Assembly: GCF_001426995.1 (NCBI RefSeq)
Contig: NZ_LMFY01000002.1
Span: 206,847-270,846, forward strand
Direction: 5' to 3'
Source: Microbacterium sp. Root553
GTDB lineage: Bacteria; Actinomycetota; Actinomycetes; Actinomycetales; Microbacteriaceae
Length of the DNA stretch: 64,000 nt
Within the stretch, counting starts at the first letter, position 1; every line of letters starts with the position of its first letter. Below are positions 29,205-37,082 of this stretch, in pieces. A program made the translations under genes and the position numbers. Below the pieces are notes generated by a model that saw only the letters and a list, made by a program, of their open reading frames with translations, was not told where the DNA came from and did not search any database.

Positions 29205-29834
29205 GTGACGTCGGGGTCCGGCGTCTGGATCACTCTCGAGGGCGGCGACGGGTCGGGCAAGACGACTCAGTCGAACCTCCTCGCGGACTGGCTGACGGAT
29301 GCGGGACGCACTGTGGTGCGCACCCGTGAGCCCGGCGGCTCAGAAGTCGGCCAGCTGATCCGCGACATCGTGCTGCACCACCGCGGTGACATCGCACCGC
29401 GCGCCGAGGCTCTGCTCTACGCCGCCGACCGCGCACACCATGTCGCCACGGTCGTGAGGCCGGCTCTCGCCCGCGGTGAGGTCGTGCTGCAGGATCGCTA
29501 TCTCGATTCGTCGGTCGCCTACCAGGGTGCGGGCCGTGTGCTCGACGGCGATGAGATCCGCAACCTCTCGCTGTGGGCAGCCGAAGGCGCCCTGCCCGAT
29601 CTCACCGTGCTGCTCGACCTCGACCCCGAATCGGCGCGGGTACGTCTCGACTCCGCCGACAAGCCGTTCGATCGGCTCGAGGCCGAGAAGACCGAGTTCC
29701 ACGCCCGCGTGCGCGATTCCTATCTCGCCCTGGCCGAGGCCGAGCCCGAGCGCTTCCTCGTTCTCGACGCCTCCGCATCGCCCGAGGCCATCGCAGCGCA
29801 CCTCCGCGACCGCGTGGCGAGTCTCCTCGGCTGA
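29205..29834 (+). CDS. tmk: Thymidylate kinase
   Basis: Phosphorylates dTMP to dTDP. Motifs are P-loop GGDGSGKT (residues 13-20), TREPGGSEVG, and QDRYLDSSVAYQG with the DR(Y/F) base-binding motif; length 209. Two starts are possible. GTG 29205 has an AAAGG site 7 nt upstream and gives the standard N-terminus. GTG 29172 overlaps the topA stop (GTGA) and would add 11 residues. I prefer 29205, though coupling to topA from 29172 cannot be excluded. With dnaX and holB it adds to the replication genes of this window. Confidence 0.92.
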   Translation: MTSGSGVWITLEGGDGSGKTTQSNLLADWLTDAGRTVVRTREPGGSEVGQLIRDIVLHHRGDIAPRAEALLYAADRAHHVATVVRPALARGEVVLQDRYLDSSVAYQGAGRVLDGDEIRNLSLWAAEGALPDLTVLLDLDPESARVRLDSADKPFDRLEAEKTEFHARVRDSYLALAEAEPERFLVLDASASPEAIAAHLRDRVASLLG

Positions 29835-29908
29835 GCAGCCCGACCGCGGAGCGACGTCTTCGGCGGTGCGACCTCGACAGCGGTGCCACGCACGTCGGTG
29901 CTCCCGAT

Positions 29909-29920
29909 TAGGCTGAGTGC
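29909..29920 (+). promoter_or_regulatory. Predicted leaderless promoter of holB
   Basis: TAGGCT (29909-29914) is followed by 6 nt and the ATG at 29921; no ribosome site is visible. Confidence 0.6.
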
Positions 29921-31078
29921 ATGCACCAGACCATCGCCGCCCCGTTTCCGTGGGCGGACGTCTGGGGGCAGGACGCCGCTGTCGAGACGCTGCGCCACGC
30001 GGCCGCCGATCCGACGGCGCTCTCGCACGCCTGGCTCATCACCGGCCCGCCCGGGTCCGGGCGATCCACTCTCGCGCATGCGTTCGCCGCGGCGCTGATC
30101 GCCGACCGTCCCGACGACGAGGCGGCGATGCGCCAGGTCCTCGCCGGCACGCACCCCGACGTCACCGCACTGCGCACCGACAAGGTGATCATCACGATCG
30201 CCGAAGCCCGCGCCCTCGTCGAGCGTTCGTACTTCGCCCCGTCGGCCGGCCGCTACCGCGTGATCATCGTCGAAGACGCCGACCGCATGGTCGAACGCAC
30301 GTCCAACGTGCTGCTGAAGGCGCTCGAGGAGCCGCCCGAAGACACGGTGTGGATCCTGTGCGCACCCAGCGAGGCCGATCTGCTCCCCACGATCCGCTCG
30401 CGGGTCCGTTCGCTGCGGCTGCGAGAGCCCGATGTCGCCGACGTCGCGCGTCTGATCACGCTCCGGACGGGCGCCGACGAGGCCGTCGCCGAACAGGCCG
30501 CCCGGCACGCGCAGCGACACATCGGGATGGCGCAGCGGCTCGCCACCGACGAGGCCGCGCGACGCCGACGCGACGACACGTTGAGATCGGTTCTGGGCGT
30601 TCGCGGGGTCAACGACGCCGTCGAGGTGGCCGGTCGCATCATCCAGGCGGCGAACGACGACGCGAAGACCCTCACGGCCGAGCGCGACGCGAGTGAGCGC
30701 GCGAGCCTCCTCCGCACCGTCGGCATCGCCGAGGGGCAGGCGGTGCCGCCGGCGCTGCGCACCCAGATCTCCGCGCTCGAAGACGACCAGAAGAAGCGCG
30801 CCACGCGCAGCCTGCGCGACGGGATCGACCGCGTGCTCACAGATCTGCAGTCGCTCTTCCGCGACGTCGTGATGCTGCAGTTCGGGCGGGGCGACGACCT
30901 GATCAACCGCGAGCTCCGTGAAGAACTCGAGGCGCTCGCCGCCGCCTGGCCCGAGACCCGTACTCTTGTCGTACTCGAACACCTAGCCGATACCCGCCAG
31001 TCGCTGGAGCGCAACGTCGCACCGCTTCTCGCCCTCGAGAGCTTGCTCGTGACTGTCACGAGCGGGAGGACACCGTGA
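29921..31078 (+). CDS. holB: DNA polymerase III subunit delta prime
   Basis: Clamp-loader stator subunit partnering the dnaX product. It is 385 residues, with an AAA+ domain, sensor segment VIIVEDADRM, SNVLLKALEEPPEDT and the SRC-like IRSRVRSL. The P-loop reads GPPGSGRST (42-50), with Arg in place of the catalytic Lys, and the four zinc Cys of DnaX are absent. This fits a structural, non-hydrolysing subunit. The stop overlaps the next gene by GTGA. Confidence 0.93.
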   Translation: MHQTIAAPFPWADVWGQDAAVETLRHAAADPTALSHAWLITGPPGSGRSTLAHAFAAALIADRPDDEAAMRQVLAGTHPDVTALRTDKVIITIAEARALVERSYFAPSAGRYRVIIVEDADRMVERTSNVLLKALEEPPEDTVWILCAPSEADLLPTIRSRVRSLRLREPDVADVARLITLRTGADEAVAEQAARHAQRHIGMAQRLATDEAARRRRDDTLRSVLGVRGVNDAVEVAGRIIQAANDDAKTLTAERDASERASLLRTVGIAEGQAVPPALRTQISALEDDQKKRATRSLRDGIDRVLTDLQSLFRDVVMLQFGRGDDLINRELREELEALAAAWPETRTLVVLEHLADTRQSLERNVAPLLALESLLVTVTSGRTP

Positions 31079-32631
31079 ACACCAGACCGACTTCCCGCCT
31101 GCGCCGCACCGTCGCGGTGATCGCCGGCCTCGCCGCCGCATCCGTCGCTCTCTCGGGGTGCCTGTACTCGATGATCCCCGAGCAGGCCGAGCCGAAGCCC
31201 TCGACCACCAAGGCCCCCGACACCGAGGGCGTCGCCGCAGATCTGATGTCCTTCTACGGGCAGACGCTCTCGTGGAGCGAATGCGGCACGGGCTTCGACT
31301 GCACCGACGTGACCGCGCCTCTGGACTGGGAGAACCCGGGCGACGGCGAGATCACGCTGTCGGTGGTGCGCCACCAGGCGACCGGCACCGCGCAGGGTTC
31401 GCTGCTCACCAACCCCGGTGGCCCCGGGGCCAGTGGTGTGGAACTCATCCGCGACAGCCTCGACTTCGCCGTCGGCGCCGACCTGATCGAGAACTACGAC
31501 GTGATCGGTTTCGACCCGCGCGGCGTCGGTCAGTCCACGGCGGTCACCTGCTTCGACGCGTCCGAGATGGACGATTACCTCTACACGATCCCCACGGCGA
31601 AGCGCGGCAGTGCGGAGTGGGAGGCCGAACTGCTCGCGGGGCACAAGAAGTTCGCCGAGGCGTGCGAGGCGAACAGCGGCGGGATCCTGCCGTACATCAC
31701 GACCATCAACGCGGCGCGCGACATGGACCTGATCCGCGCAGTGCTGGGCGACACGCAGCTCAACTACCTCGGGTACTCCTACGGCACGTTCCTCGGAGCG
31801 ACCTACGCGAGCCTCTACCCCGACAAGGCGGGACGCCTCGTCCTCGACGGCGCCATCGATCCCGCGGTCTCCGGCCTCGAGGTCGGCGCGACGCAGGCGC
31901 TCGGATTCGAATCGGCGCTGCGTGCGTACATGCAGGACTGCCTGGATTCGGGGGAGTGCCCGTTCGCCGGCACCGTCGACGAGGCGATGGCTGACCTCGG
32001 CGCGCTGCTCGCGAGCGTCGACGCGTCGCCGCTCCGGAACGGCGACGGGCGCCTGCTCGGCGCCGATTCGCTGATGACCGGCATCATCGCCGCGCTCTAC
32101 TCCGCCGACAGCTGGTCGTACCTCACCCAGGCCTTCGACGAGGCGCTGCAGGGCGACCCGACGACCGCGTTCTTCCTGGCCGACTTCTACAACGGCCGTG
32201 AGAACGGCAGCTACCTCGACAACTCCAGTGAGGCATTCCGCGCCTACAACTGCATGGATTACCCGGTCGAAGACGACCCGAGCGCCGAGGCGGCGACGAC
32301 CGCGAAGATCGCCGAGGGTGCGCCCACGATCGCTCCGTACTGGAACGGACCCGATTCGTGCGCCGTGTGGCCTTACCCGCCGACCGGCACCCGGGGCGAG
32401 ATCACCGCCGAGGGCGCGGGCCCGATCGTCGTGGTCGGTACGACCAACGACCCGGCCACCCCGTACGAGTGGTCGGAGTCGCTCGCCGACCAGCTCCAGG
32501 AGGGCGTGCTCATCACCCGTGTGGGCGAGGGGCACACCGGATACAACAAGGGCAACGCCTGCGTGGACGACGCTGTCGAGGCATTCCTCCTCGACGATGT
32601 GGTGCCCGAGGACGGGCTGCGCTGCGAGTGA
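31075..32631 (+). CDS. Secreted lipoprotein alpha/beta hydrolase (tripeptidyl aminopeptidase family)
   Basis: A 518-residue exported lipoprotein. A basic signal peptide ends in lipobox LSGC (Cys29). The alpha/beta-hydrolase core has oxyanion segment NPGGPGASG, nucleophile Ser in GYSYGTF, and a C-terminal TAP-like domain with the acid in TTNDPATPY and the His in GEGHTGY. Relatives are Streptomyces SlpD/SlpE and mycobacterial CaeA/Hip1-like proteases, which release N-terminal peptides. The substrate is unknown. GTG 31075 overlaps holB; the coupling is probably positional, not functional. Confidence 0.9.
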   Translation: MNTRPTSRLRRTVAVIAGLAAASVALSGCLYSMIPEQAEPKPSTTKAPDTEGVAADLMSFYGQTLSWSECGTGFDCTDVTAPLDWENPGDGEITLSVVRHQATGTAQGSLLTNPGGPGASGVELIRDSLDFAVGADLIENYDVIGFDPRGVGQSTAVTCFDASEMDDYLYTIPTAKRGSAEWEAELLAGHKKFAEACEANSGGILPYITTINAARDMDLIRAVLGDTQLNYLGYSYGTFLGATYASLYPDKAGRLVLDGAIDPAVSGLEVGATQALGFESALRAYMQDCLDSGECPFAGTVDEAMADLGALLASVDASPLRNGDGRLLGADSLMTGIIAALYSADSWSYLTQAFDEALQGDPTTAFFLADFYNGRENGSYLDNSSEAFRAYNCMDYPVEDDPSAEAATTAKIAEGAPTIAPYWNGPDSCAVWPYPPTGTRGEITAEGAGPIVVVGTTNDPATPYEWSESLADQLQEGVLITRVGEGHTGYNKGNACVDDAVEAFLLDDVVPEDGLRCE

Positions 32632-32682
32632 CTCGACGTCGATTCGCGGTGCGGGTCCGGAACCGGTAATATCGATGATCGC

Positions 32683-32758
32683 GCCGCTTTAGCTCAGTCG
32701 GCAGAGCATCTCACTCGTAATGAGAAGGTCGTCAGTTCGATTCTGACAAGCGGCTCCA
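32683..32758 (+). tRNA. tRNA-Thr (anticodon CGT)
   Basis: GCCGCTT/AAGCGGC acceptor stem, anticodon stem TCTCA/TGAGA with loop CTCGTAA, T-arm GTTCGATT, and an encoded CCA (32756-32758). A TAATAT -10 at 32667-32672 precedes it, and a terminator follows. Confidence 0.97.
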
Positions 32759-32763
32759 GCAGG

Positions 32764-32794
32764 CCCCGTGATCTGAAAAGATCACGGGGCCTTT
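32764..32794 (+). terminator. Intrinsic terminator of tRNA-Thr
   Basis: CCCCGTGATCT and AGATCACGGGG form an 11-bp stem with a GAAA loop, followed by CCTTTT. It is one of the few in the window with a real T-run. Confidence 0.93.
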
Positions 32795-32826
32795 TGGTTT
32801 CCGGCGAGCCGTCGTCGGATGGCGCG

Positions 32827-32838
32827 TACGCTCGGAGC
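32827..32838 (+). promoter_or_regulatory. Predicted leaderless promoter of pncA
   Basis: TACGCT (32827-32832) is followed by 6 nt and ATG 32839. The GGAG just before the ATG is too close to act as a ribosome site. Confidence 0.6.
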
Positions 32839-33420
32839 ATGGGCAGAGCGCTTCTGATCGTCGACATCCAGAACGACTTCACCGAGGGCGGCGCGCTCGC
32901 CGTCGCGGGTGGGGATGCCGTGGCATCCGCCGTCTCCGCCTTCCTGGAGGCTCACGCGGCGGAGTACGACGTGATCGTCGCCTCGCGCGACTGGCACGAC
33001 GCGCACGGCGACAACGGCGGTCATTTCGCCGAGAGCCCCGACTTCGTCGACACCTGGCCTCCGCACTGCGTCGAAGGCTCGGACGGGGCCGAGTACGACC
33101 CGCTGCTGGTGACGGATGCCGTCACCCACCATGTCCGCAAGGGGCAGGGCGAGCCGGCGTACTCGATGTTCGAGGGGACGACCGAGGCGGGGGACACCGT
33201 CGCCGGGATCCTGGCCGATGCCGGCGTGGTCGTCGCGGACGTCGTGGGGATCGCCACCGATCACTGCGTCCGGGCCTCCGCCCTCGATGCGATCGCGCAC
33301 GGTGTGCAGGTGCGGATCCTCACCGACCTGATCGCCGGCGTCGCGGCGGAGCCGAGCGCCGCGGCCCTCGCCGAGCTCGCCCACGCCGGGGCGGTCCTGA
33401 CGGAGAGCGCCGCGGAATGA
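32839..33420 (+). CDS. pncA: Nicotinamidase (isochorismatase superfamily)
   Basis: Deamidates nicotinamide to nicotinate for NAD recycling. The catalytic triad is visible: Asp9 in VDIQNDF, a Lys in HHVRKGQG near residue 98, and Cys143 in TDHCVRAS. The metal-binding DWHDAHGDN segment with its two His is also present. Length 193 matches PncA enzymes. The family is the activator of pyrazinamide in mycobacteria. ATG 32839 is chosen over an upstream in-frame ATG by the promoter position and homology. It overlaps the DUF1697 gene by ATGA. Confidence 0.92.
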   Translation: MGRALLIVDIQNDFTEGGALAVAGGDAVASAVSAFLEAHAAEYDVIVASRDWHDAHGDNGGHFAESPDFVDTWPPHCVEGSDGAEYDPLLVTDAVTHHVRKGQGEPAYSMFEGTTEAGDTVAGILADAGVVVADVVGIATDHCVRASALDAIAHGVQVRILTDLIAGVAAEPSAAALAELAHAGAVLTESAAE

Positions 33421-33944
33421 CCCGCAGCGCGCTGCTGCTGAGGGCGGTGAACGTGTCGGGCCGCAACCTCGTGCCGATGGCACGGCTGCGCGAGGTGCTC
33501 ACCCCTGAGCTCGGAGAGGTCTCGACCTACATCGCGAGCGGCAACATCCTATGCGAGCAGCCTGACGACCCGACGGCCGCCCGCGCGAGGGTCCGTGCCC
33601 TGATCGCCGCGGAGTTCGGTGTCGACACTCCGGTGATCCTGCGCACCCACGACGCGCTCGCCCGTGCGATCGAGGCTCACCCCTTCAGTGATGCATCCGA
33701 GAAGCTGCTGCATGCGATGTTCCTCGAGGGACCGGCATCCCCGGAGGCGGTCGCGACGTTGGAGCAGCGTCTCGTGCCGGGGGAGCGGATCTCCCTGATC
33801 GGCGAGGATCTGTGGATCGCCTACAGCGAGGGCGGGGTGCATAGCACCAAGCTCACCAAGGCCGTCCTCGACCGGGCGCTCGGCGTCGCCGGCACGGCTC
33901 GCAACCTCCGCACCGTCAGGAAGCTGGTCGAGCTGACGGCGTGA
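33417..33944 (+). CDS. DUF1697 protein
   Basis: A 175-residue cytosolic protein starting with the family signature LLRAVNVSGRNLVPMARLRE and TYIASGNILCE. DUF1697 proteins have a small alpha/beta fold and no proven activity. The gene is translationally coupled to pncA through ATGA, the only clue to its role. No signal or membrane segment is seen. Confidence 0.85.
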   Translation: MTRSALLLRAVNVSGRNLVPMARLREVLTPELGEVSTYIASGNILCEQPDDPTAARARVRALIAAEFGVDTPVILRTHDALARAIEAHPFSDASEKLLHAMFLEGPASPEAVATLEQRLVPGERISLIGEDLWIAYSEGGVHSTKLTKAVLDRALGVAGTARNLRTVRKLVELTA

Positions 33945-33952
33945 GCGCGTCC

Positions 33953-34153
33953 TCAGTCCGAGGTCTCCCTGCTCAGGGCGAGGGGCGGACGGTGCGGATC
34001 CGTCTGCAGGTCCACGCGGTGCACGCCGCATCCGACGCAGCGGACGTAGACGACCGTGCCCTCGCTGGTGGTGTGGCGGGAGTCGACGGTCCAGGCGTGC
34101 TCATGCGGGGGAGCGGTCGGGCGGGGGATCGGAAGGGTGTGCAGAGAGGTCAT
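33953..34153 (-). CDS. Small CxxC protein, uncharacterised
   Basis: A 66-residue frame starting MTSLHTLPIPRP. It contains HEHAW, then VRCVGCGVHRVDL, a single CxxC knuckle with nearby His, suggestive of one zinc site, and a Pro/Arg-rich tail. It is convergent with the DUF1697 gene and divergent from the CGNR gene, from which it is 25 bp apart. I do not recognise a family. Codon use looks normal, so I take it as a real small gene at moderate confidence. Confidence 0.55.
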   Translation of the reverse strand: MTSLHTLPIPRPTAPPHEHAWTVDSRHTTSEGTVVYVRCVGCGVHRVDLQTDPHRPPLALSRETSD

Positions 34154-34178
34154 GCGTCCAGCGTGATGTAATGTCCTT

Positions 34179-34700
34179 ATGCATCTCAACCCTTACGGCG
34201 AGTACGCGGTGCTGCTGGCCGCGTCGCTCGCGGACGACTTTCCCGACGATCGTGCCGGCATCGAGGAAAGAACGCTCGAGAGGGGCATGACGATGACGTT
34301 CCCGCCCGCACGCGATGATCACGAGCGTGTCCGCGAGGTCGTCGACGACTGGCTGCAGATCGTCGACGAACACGATCCCGCGGCGCGAGCCGAGGTGCTC
34401 AACGCGCAGATGGCGAAGGCGGCGGCCTATCCCCGCCTCACGAATCATGACGGGGAGGGGTGGCACCTGCACTACCGGGACGACGTGCAGTCGCTGCCGT
34501 ACGTGCTCCGGGCGATCTTCGCGGTCGGCACGTCGCTGCACCTCGTCACCCGCGGCATGGATCGCCTCGGGCGATGCGAGGCCTCGCCCTGCACGAACGT
34601 CGTCGTCGACGTCACCCGGAACGGCAGGCAGCGGTTCTGCTCGGTGCGCTGCGCGAACAGAGCGGCGGTCCGGCGTCACAGGGCGCGCGCTGGCGCCTGA
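34179..34700 (+). CDS. CGNR zinc-finger protein
   Basis: A 173-residue protein with an N-terminal ABATE-like region (about 1-130). The C-terminal CGNR finger reads RCEASPCTNVVVDVTRNG, then RFCSVRCANRAAVRRHR: four Cys, with CANR replacing CGNR. Such proteins are presumed stress-linked transcription regulators. TAATGT at 34169-34174 could be its -10, but only 4 nt separate it from the ATG, so the promoter assignment is weak. Confidence 0.85.
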   Translation: MHLNPYGEYAVLLAASLADDFPDDRAGIEERTLERGMTMTFPPARDDHERVREVVDDWLQIVDEHDPAARAEVLNAQMAKAAAYPRLTNHDGEGWHLHYRDDVQSLPYVLRAIFAVGTSLHLVTRGMDRLGRCEASPCTNVVVDVTRNGRQRFCSVRCANRAAVRRHRARAGA

Positions 34701-34716
34701 CACCGGACCGCCGGAG

Positions 34717-34741
34717 GATCAGATCAGATCAGATCGGATCA
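34717..34741. repeat. Five GATCA-type pentamers over the PfpI stop codon
   Basis: GATCA x3, GATCG, GATCA run without gaps. The last three bases (34739-34741) are the stop codon of the minus-strand PfpI-family gene. It also contains five GATC sites. Confidence 0.85.
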
Positions 34742-35287
34742 CGCCGTCTGCTCGGCGTGCCGCCCTTCGGCGACCTCTTCGATCAGCTTCGCGTTGAAGG
34801 CGGGCAGGTCGTCGGGCGTGCGGCTCGAGACGAGCCCTTCGTCGACCACGACCTCCTCGTCGACCCAGGTCGCGCCGGCGTTGCGCAGATCGGTGGCCAG
34901 GCTCGGGTAGCTGGTGAGGGTGCGTCCGTCGACGACTCCCGCTTCGATCAGGATCCATGCGCCGTGGCAGATGACGGCGACCGGCTTGTGCTGCTCGAAG
35001 AACGAGCGGGCCAGGTCGATGGAGGCTTTGTCGAGGCGCAGCTGGTCGGCGTTCACGACGCCTCCCGGGAGCACGAGCGCGTCGAACTCGTCGGCCTTCG
35101 CGGTGTCGGAGGTCAGGTCGACGTGCTGCACGTGTCCGTTCTTCCCGGTGATCTGCAGTCCCTCGGGTGCGATGAGCGTGGCGCTCGCGCCCTCGCCCTG
35201 CACCGCTTCCCACGGACTGGTCAGCTCGCTGTCCTCGAATCCGTCCGTGGCCAGGAATGCCACTCGGCTGTCGGTGAGAGTCGCCAT
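34739..35287 (-). CDS. DJ-1/PfpI-family protein (YhbO/PfpI subgroup)
   Basis: A 182-residue flavodoxin-like protein with nucleophile-elbow Cys107 in AVICHGAWIL, the upstream Glu in DGFEDSEL (near residue 18), and the TSYPSL and SSRTPDDLPAF blocks of the PfpI/YhbO group. Members are described as proteases, deglycases or glyoxalases that limit carbonyl damage; the exact activity is disputed. GAAAGGA upstream on the minus strand supports ATG 35287. It is monocistronic, with a pentamer repeat over its stop. Confidence 0.9.
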   Translation of the reverse strand: MATLTDSRVAFLATDGFEDSELTSPWEAVQGEGASATLIAPEGLQITGKNGHVQHVDLTSDTAKADEFDALVLPGGVVNADQLRLDKASIDLARSFFEQHKPVAVICHGAWILIEAGVVDGRTLTSYPSLATDLRNAGATWVDEEVVVDEGLVSSRTPDDLPAFNAKLIEEVAEGRHAEQTA

Positions 35288-35395
35288 GATGCGTCCTTTC
35301 GTGGAGGTCGGTGTCCCGGACGGGACACCTCGACACTCTCGTAGGACGCCGGCCCCGTGAAGGGGGTGGCCGGATCGCCGGTGCGGTGATAACGG

Positions 35396-35468
35396 TGGGC
35401 CCCGTGGGGCTCGAACCCACGACCCGCGGATTAAAAGTCCGATGCTCTGCCAACTGAGCTAGAGGCCC
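35396..35468 (-). tRNA. tRNA-Lys (anticodon TTT)
   Basis: Acceptor GGGCCTC/GGGGCCC (one G-T pair), anticodon stem CGGAC/.TCCG with loop CTTTTAA, T-arm GTTCGAGC. The 3' sequence is CCG, so CCA is not encoded, unlike the other two tRNAs here. A minus-strand TAGACT (35482-35477) is the likely -10. Confidence 0.96.
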
Positions 35469-35490
35469 GCATGACCAGTCTATTGCGCAA

Positions 35491-35565
35491 AGAAGGAGCC
35501 GCTGACGACGTGTCGCCAGCGGCTCCTTCTCCGTCCCGTCGTCCTCCCCCTGAGTGACGGGACGG
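35491..35565. terminator. Two tandem hairpins after the fasciclin gene
   Basis: AGAAGGAGCCGCTG/CAGCGGCTCCTTCT (35491-35530, 14 bp) and CCGTCCCGTC/GACGGGACGG (35531-35565, 10 bp) lie back to back between the fasciclin stop and the tRNA-Lys promoter. They should terminate the minus-strand fasciclin transcript. Confidence 0.75.
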
Positions 35566-35596
35566 TTCACCGAGTGTGCCTCGGTGTTTCTCTGCC

Positions 35597-36259
35597 TTAC
35601 GCGGCCGGGGGCATCAGCACCGAGTCGATGAGGTACACGGTGGCGTTGGCGGTCTTGACTCCACCGCAGATGACGTTGGCGTCGTTGACCATGATCGAGT
35701 CGCCGCTGCCGGTGACCTCGAGGTCGGCGCCGTTGACGGTCGCGTGGGTGCCGTCGATGTCAGCCGGAGCGATCTGGCCGGGGACCACGTGGTACGTCAG
35801 GATCGAGCTCAGCGTGGCGCTGTCGGTCTTGAGTGCCTCGATGGTGGCGGGGTCGATCTTCGCGAAAGCGTCGTCCACGGGGGCGAAGACGGTGAACTCG
35901 TCACCGTTCAGGGTGTCGACGAGGTTGACGTCGGGGTTGAGCTGTCCGCTGACTGCGGCGACCAGCGTCTTGAGCAGCGGGTTGTTCGATGCGGCGGTCG
36001 CGACCGGGTCCAGGGACATGCCCTCGACCGATCCGGCGCCGTCCGGCACTGCCTCTGCGTATGCGGCGCAACCGGGGCCGACGAGGTCCGCGGCCGGGTC
36101 CATCGTCTCGGGGGCGGTGGTCTCGGAGGACTCCGGAGCCATCGACTCCGACGGCTCGTCGCTGCTGGTGGTTCCGCCCATGGAACATGCGGAGAGCAGG
36201 AATGCGCTCGCAAGGCCGAGGGTGATCGCTGCGGTGACCTTCTTCTTGGTGCTGAACAT
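35597..36259 (-). CDS. Fasciclin-domain lipoprotein (MPT70/MPT83-like)
   Basis: A 220-residue exported lipoprotein. The signal peptide ends in LLSAC (Cys25), followed by a Ser/Glu/Thr-rich linker (about 30-55) and one FAS1 domain with [29 protein letters not shown] and the C-terminal [14 protein letters not shown]83 and MPT70 in M. tuberculosis have this build and depend on SigK. ATG 36259 has AAGGAG 6 nt upstream; a start 27 bases further up lacks one. Divergent from sigK, with a SigK-type promoter at 36337-36311. Probably a surface or adhesion protein. Confidence 0.93.
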   Translation of the reverse strand: MFSTKKKVTAAITLGLASAFLLSACSMGGTTSSDEPSESMAPESSETTAPETMDPAADLVGPGCAAYAEAVPDGAGSVEGMSLDPVATAASNNPLLKTLVAAVSGQLNPDVNLVDTLNGDEFTVFAPVDDAFAKIDPATIEALKTDSATLSSILTYHVVPGQIAPADIDGTHATVNGADLEVTGSGDSIMVNDANVICGGVKTANATVYLIDSVLMPPAA

Positions 36260-36310
36260 CTCAAGCTCCTTCAGAACATTTGCCACGGCCTCTCCGTGGC
36301 GTTGACAGTC

Positions 36311-36337
36311 GTTCGGAGCCCCGTCGGGATCGGATGG
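36311..36337 (-). promoter_or_regulatory. SigK-type promoter of the fasciclin lipoprotein
   Basis: On the minus strand, CCATCC (36337-36332) and CCGAAC (36316-36311) are 15 bp apart. This resembles the mycobacterial SigK consensus (CCATCC and CCGAAT, as I remember it). An A8 run (36359-36352) upstream may serve as an UP element. Confidence 0.75.
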
Positions 36338-36372
36338 GAGAAACGCAGAAGTTTTTTTTGGGGCGCCGGATT

Positions 36373-36399
36373 CAATCCGATTCCCGCTCTGTGGCGAAC
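36373..36399 (+). promoter_or_regulatory. SigK-type promoter of sigK-rskA
   Basis: CAATCC (36373-36378) and GCGAAC (36394-36399) are 15 bp apart, the same spacing and nearly the same boxes as the divergent fasciclin promoter. The shared GAT(T/C)CCG just inside the -35 strengthens the match. It implies sigma autoregulation. Confidence 0.7.
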
Positions 36400-36482
36400 A
36401 GCTCTCGACGACATGTCCTTAAGAGGACTCGTTTACGTCACTTTCGGGTGGCGGTTGCAGGGGAAAGCGGGGTGAATGCGGC

Positions 36483-37082
36483 ATGCTGGTAGAGATGGTC
36501 ATCGATGGAATGGACGTACCCGAAGAAGGTACGCCGCGGGATGCTGTCGCCGACCTGCTCGTACGTATCGGTGGCGGCGATCAGCGCGCGTTCGCCGAGC
36601 TCTACGACGCTCTGTCCTCTCGCGCGTTCGGCCTGATCCTGCGGGTCCTGGTGAACCGTTCGCAGAGCGAAGAGGTGCTGCAGGAGGTCTTCCTCGAGAT
36701 CTGGCAATCCGCTTCGAAGTTCGCTCCGAACAAGGGGCAGGGAAGAACCTGGGTGATGACGATCGCGCACCGTCGTGCGGTCGACCGGGTACGGGCATCC
36801 CAGTCCAGCGCGGACCGGGATGTGCGGGCCGGGTTCAGGGATATCGGAGTCGCACACGACAGCGTGTCGGAGACGGTCGAACTGGGCATCGAGAGCGAGA
36901 AGGTCCACCACGCGCTCGCAGCTCTTCCCGAGGCGCAGCGCGAAGCACTCGTTCTGGCCTACTACGGCGGATACAGTCAAAATGAAGTTGCGGTGCTCGT
37001 CGGAGCACCGCTGGGGACGATCAAGACACGGATGCGGGACGGACTCTCGCGTCTCCGGACAGCCATGGGGGTGACAGCATGA
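36483..37082 (+). CDS. sigK: ECF sigma factor, SigK-like
   Basis: A 199-residue ECF sigma factor. Region 2 spans about 25-95 (QRAFAELYDAL, VLQEVFLEIWQSA, TWVMTIAHRRAVDRVR). Region 4 spans about 140-195 (LPEAQREALVLAYYGGYSQNEVA, then PLGTIKTRMRDGLSRLR). Coupling to an RskA-type anti-sigma gene and to a divergent MPT83-like gene supports the SigK assignment. The start is uncertain: ATG 36483, 36495 and 36510 are all possible, and none has a strong ribosome site. It ends in an ATGA-type overlap with rskA. Confidence 0.9.
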   Translation: MLVEMVIDGMDVPEEGTPRDAVADLLVRIGGGDQRAFAELYDALSSRAFGLILRVLVNRSQSEEVLQEVFLEIWQSASKFAPNKGQGRTWVMTIAHRRAVDRVRASQSSADRDVRAGFRDIGVAHDSVSETVELGIESEKVHHALAALPEAQREALVLAYYGGYSQNEVAVLVGAPLGTIKTRMRDGLSRLRTAMGVTA

